From assembly GCA_024685315.1 (NCBI GenBank), contig JAIKVW010000013.1, forward strand, positions 1-64,000: DNA of 64,000 nt, read 5' to 3'. Position numbers and translations under genes: made by a program. Position 1 is the stretch's first letter. Every line of letters begins with the position of its first letter. Below are positions 62,447 through 64,000 of the stretch, piece after piece. A model generated the notes under the pieces. That model had not been told where the DNA came from. It worked only from the letters and a program-made list of their open reading frames with translations, and ran no database searches. Source of the stretch: Lachnospiraceae bacterium (GTDB lineage: Bacteria > Bacillota > Clostridia > Lachnospirales > Lachnospiraceae).

Positions 62447-63037
62447 TTACAGTTCGGAAAGCACGGCCGAGGATATCCCGCTGTAGCATTCCTCCAAAGT
62501 CCCGGTGTTAGAGAATCTCCGGACTATCCCTGCCGCGAGGAGCTTCTCTTCCGAAAAGTCCGCGCTGTCCGCGAGAAAGCGCCTGCACATTTCCTCATAT
62601 GCCGGGACCTGCTGCTTCATCTCGCGCCTAAGGGCCCGCGAGAGCCGCTCTCCGTCCTCGACCTCTACATAGAGCGGGACCACCTTGTCCTGCCCGAAGT
62701 AGTCCCTGAACTTAAGGTATGCTTCGAGCGTCCCGATGATGAGGTAGCTCCCCTCGCCGAGGTCGATCTGGCCGTCGTCCGCGGTGAAATAATACCACAC
62801 CCCTCCGACCACATTGTAGGCGCGGCGCTCTATGATCCTGCCGGCTTCTTCCATTTCCCGCATCTTCTCTTCGGACACGAAAAAGTACTCCTTGCCGTCC
62901 GTCTCTTTTATCCTTTTCGGGCGGGTCGTGTAGGGAACGATCCCCTTAAGGCCTCCGACGCCTTCGGATATCATCCTTCTGTAGATCGCGTCCTTTCCGG
63001 AAGCGCTCTTTCCCATTAGACAAAAAATCCTGCCCAC
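62447..63037 (-). CDS. Guanylate-kinase-like nucleoside kinase paralog
   Basis: A 196-residue protein of the guanylate kinase fold. P-loop MGKSASGKD, then YTTRPKR (GMP-contact type) and RAYNVVGGVWYYF are visible. I choose the GTG at 63037, preceded by AAGGAAAG; the frame reaches an ATG at 63091 inside the preceding gene. Compared with the housekeeping Gmk the glycine loop and the region around the GMP site are different, so it may be a diverged paralog of unknown role. It lies between the PLP decarboxylase and holB genes in one operon. Confidence 0.82.
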   Translation of the reverse strand: MGRIFCLMGKSASGKDAIYRRMISEGVGGLKGIVPYTTRPKRIKETDGKEYFFVSEEKMREMEEAGRIIERRAYNVVGGVWYYFTADDGQIDLGEGSYLIIGTLEAYLKFRDYFGQDKVVPLYVEVEDGERLSRALRREMKQQVPAYEEMCRRFLADSADFSEEKLLAAGIVRRFSNTGTLEECYSGISSAVLSEL

Positions 63038-63062
63038 TGCTCTTTCCTTTTCTTTTTCTTCG

Positions 63063-64000
63063 CTATTCAGACCGGTTGACAGCTCTGACAACCGGGTCGT
63101 TCCGGGTCCCGCTCACACCTGCCGGTTCAAGTCCGGCTGCGAGCCACTGCCTGACCGCTTCCGCGGCTTTTGCCGTGATGATCTCGCCGGGCACCAGAAG
63201 CGGCACCCCCGGAGGGTAAATGTAAATGTAATCCGCGGCTATGCGGCCGACTGCTTCCCCGAGCGGGATCTCCTCGCTGCCTTTGCGGACCGCGATCCAG
63301 GCCGGAAGGCCCTCTGCGGAGCTTTCAGCAGATGCTCCTGCCTGCTCATCCTTCGCCGTCTCACCCGGGCCCCTTGCCGGGCTGTCCTCCGCGGTCTCCG
63401 CCGGAATCGTTGCAGGGCAATTCTCCGCGGTCTCCGCCGGGACGTCCTCGAGCTCTTCGCTGATCTCTTCCGCTGCCGCGCAGAGTCTCTCAAAGCCCTC
63501 ATCGCTGTCACCGATACTTGTCATCAGGAGCACATATTTTTCCGCGGCCATCTCAGGCTCAAGCCCGCGGCGCCTCAGCATTTCCGCCAGGCTCCTGCCC
63601 GAAGCCCTGCATCCTGCTGCCCGCAGGACGATCTTCGACCTGTCATAATCCGCTGTCCCAGCGGCTCTGAAATCGACGGGACCGAGAAGCTCCAGGTTCT
63701 TAAGCCCCGCAAGCCTCTCTCTCGCCGCAGAAAGCCTTGCAGTATATTTTTCAAAAAGCTCCCCGCCTTCTGTCTCCAGCATTTCCATGCAGGCGTCGAG
63801 ACTCCCCATAAGCAGATACGAAGGGCTGCTGGTCTGGTACACGGTCAGCATCCTGCGGAGCCACTTCCTGTCGACCAGCTCTCCGTTAATATGTATCAGC
63901 GCGGTCTGGGTAAGCGCCGGGAGCGTTTTGTGGGCGCTCTGTATCACTATGTCCGCCCCGCTCTTTACCGCGTTCGCGGGAAAGTACAGAGAAAAGCCCA
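63063..64000 (-). CDS. Orn/Lys/Arg decarboxylase-type PLP enzyme, C-terminal part
   Basis: The start lies beyond the right edge; about 312 codons are visible. The PLP-binding lysine sits in VIQSAHKTLPALTQ, near the window edge. The C-terminal small domain includes YPPGVPLLVPGEIIT, typical of the Orn/Lys/Arg decarboxylase family (SpeA/YaaO-like in Firmicutes). Between about 165 and 215 (counted from the GTG at 63947) a repeated Pro/Ala/Glu/Thr-rich stretch, such as PAETAENC, PAETAEDS and PGETAKDE, interrupts the domain; it is not a normal part of the family. Substrate unknown. It is the first visible gene of the holB operon. Confidence 0.85.
   Translation of the reverse strand, partial: GFSLYFPANAVKSGADIVIQSAHKTLPALTQTALIHINGELVDRKWLRRMLTVYQTSSPSYLLMGSLDACMEMLETEGGELFEKYTARLSAARERLAGLKNLELLGPVDFRAAGTADYDRSKIVLRAAGCRASGRSLAEMLRRRGLEPEMAAEKYVLLMTSIGDSDEGFERLCAAAEEISEELEDVPAETAENCPATIPAETAEDSPARGPGETAKDEQAGASAESSAEGLPAWIAVRKGSEEIPLGEAVGRIAADYIYIYPPGVPLLVPGEIITAKAAEAVRQWLAAGLEPAGVSGTRNDPVVRAVNRSE

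Overview
The window looks like a chromosome segment of a low-GC-lineage Gram-positive anaerobe, most likely class Clostridia and probably Lachnospiraceae-like (inference). Signs for this are strong AGGAGG-type ribosome sites, lipoproteins with Ser-rich linkers after the lipobox Cys, a butyryl-CoA-type acyl-CoA dehydrogenase, a tagGH-like ABC exporter, a split Zn/Cd P-type ATPase with a free HMA protein, a RicT/HolB/TrmN6/RsmI cluster, and SLH-type surface proteins. Base composition is fairly GC-rich with AT-rich patches. I saw no rRNA, tRNA, CRISPR array or complete insertion sequence.

Layout. 1-548 is the 5' part of murD. 801-1952 is a strongly expressed acyl-CoA dehydrogenase. 2177-3801 is a broken leucine-rich-repeat/SLH surface protein, followed by a DUF234-type ATPase (4088-5518) that lies between two diverged copies of an 85-bp terminator-bearing repeat. 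5721-12946 is a long minus-strand block: Nudix, FAD oxidoreductase, dCMP deaminase, RpiB, Sua5/TsaC, ABC exporter and aspartate kinase. 13105-15859 holds a cysteine-containing membrane protein, exonuclease III and a lysophospholipase. 16058-18275 is a metal-efflux operon with a consensus promoter and an ArsR/SmtB-like operator. 18328-20090 is an RHS toxin tip with a candidate immunity gene, AT-rich and truncated. 20305-28134 is a complete oligopeptide permease operon (oppA-B-C-D-F plus a small membrane protein).

28144-35002 contains Nudix, MntR-like regulator, AI-2E-family permease, TrmB, IlvBN and an exonuclease. 35176-40713 contains patatin, a two-component system, a HAD phosphatase and a beta-helix lipoprotein whose promoter carries repeated TTAAGTT boxes, so the two-component system may control it. 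40958-45652 contains an AEC carrier, TatD, VapBC and MetG. 45787-48279 is an intact SLH surface protein, paralogous to the broken one at 2177.

48325-51000 is the most unusual locus. A PAS/sigma-54 activator gene is broken by two one-base losses in G tracts. It faces a near-perfect sigma-54 promoter, which drives what look like remnants of a CoA-transferase gene and a transporter gene and then an intact beta-keto acid cleavage enzyme (Kce/BKACE). Next come a 24-residue hydrophobic peptide with an antisense promoter (possible type I toxin), a SpaA-like surface protein, and a TPP-riboswitch-controlled thiamine-precursor ABC operon (51971-55137).

55200-58322 has a methyltransferase, a 58-residue protein and a DUF885 metallopeptidase lipoprotein. 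The right end (58829-64000) is a minus-strand housekeeping operon: PLP decarboxylase, guanylate-kinase-like protein, HolB, RicT, TrmN6 and RsmI.
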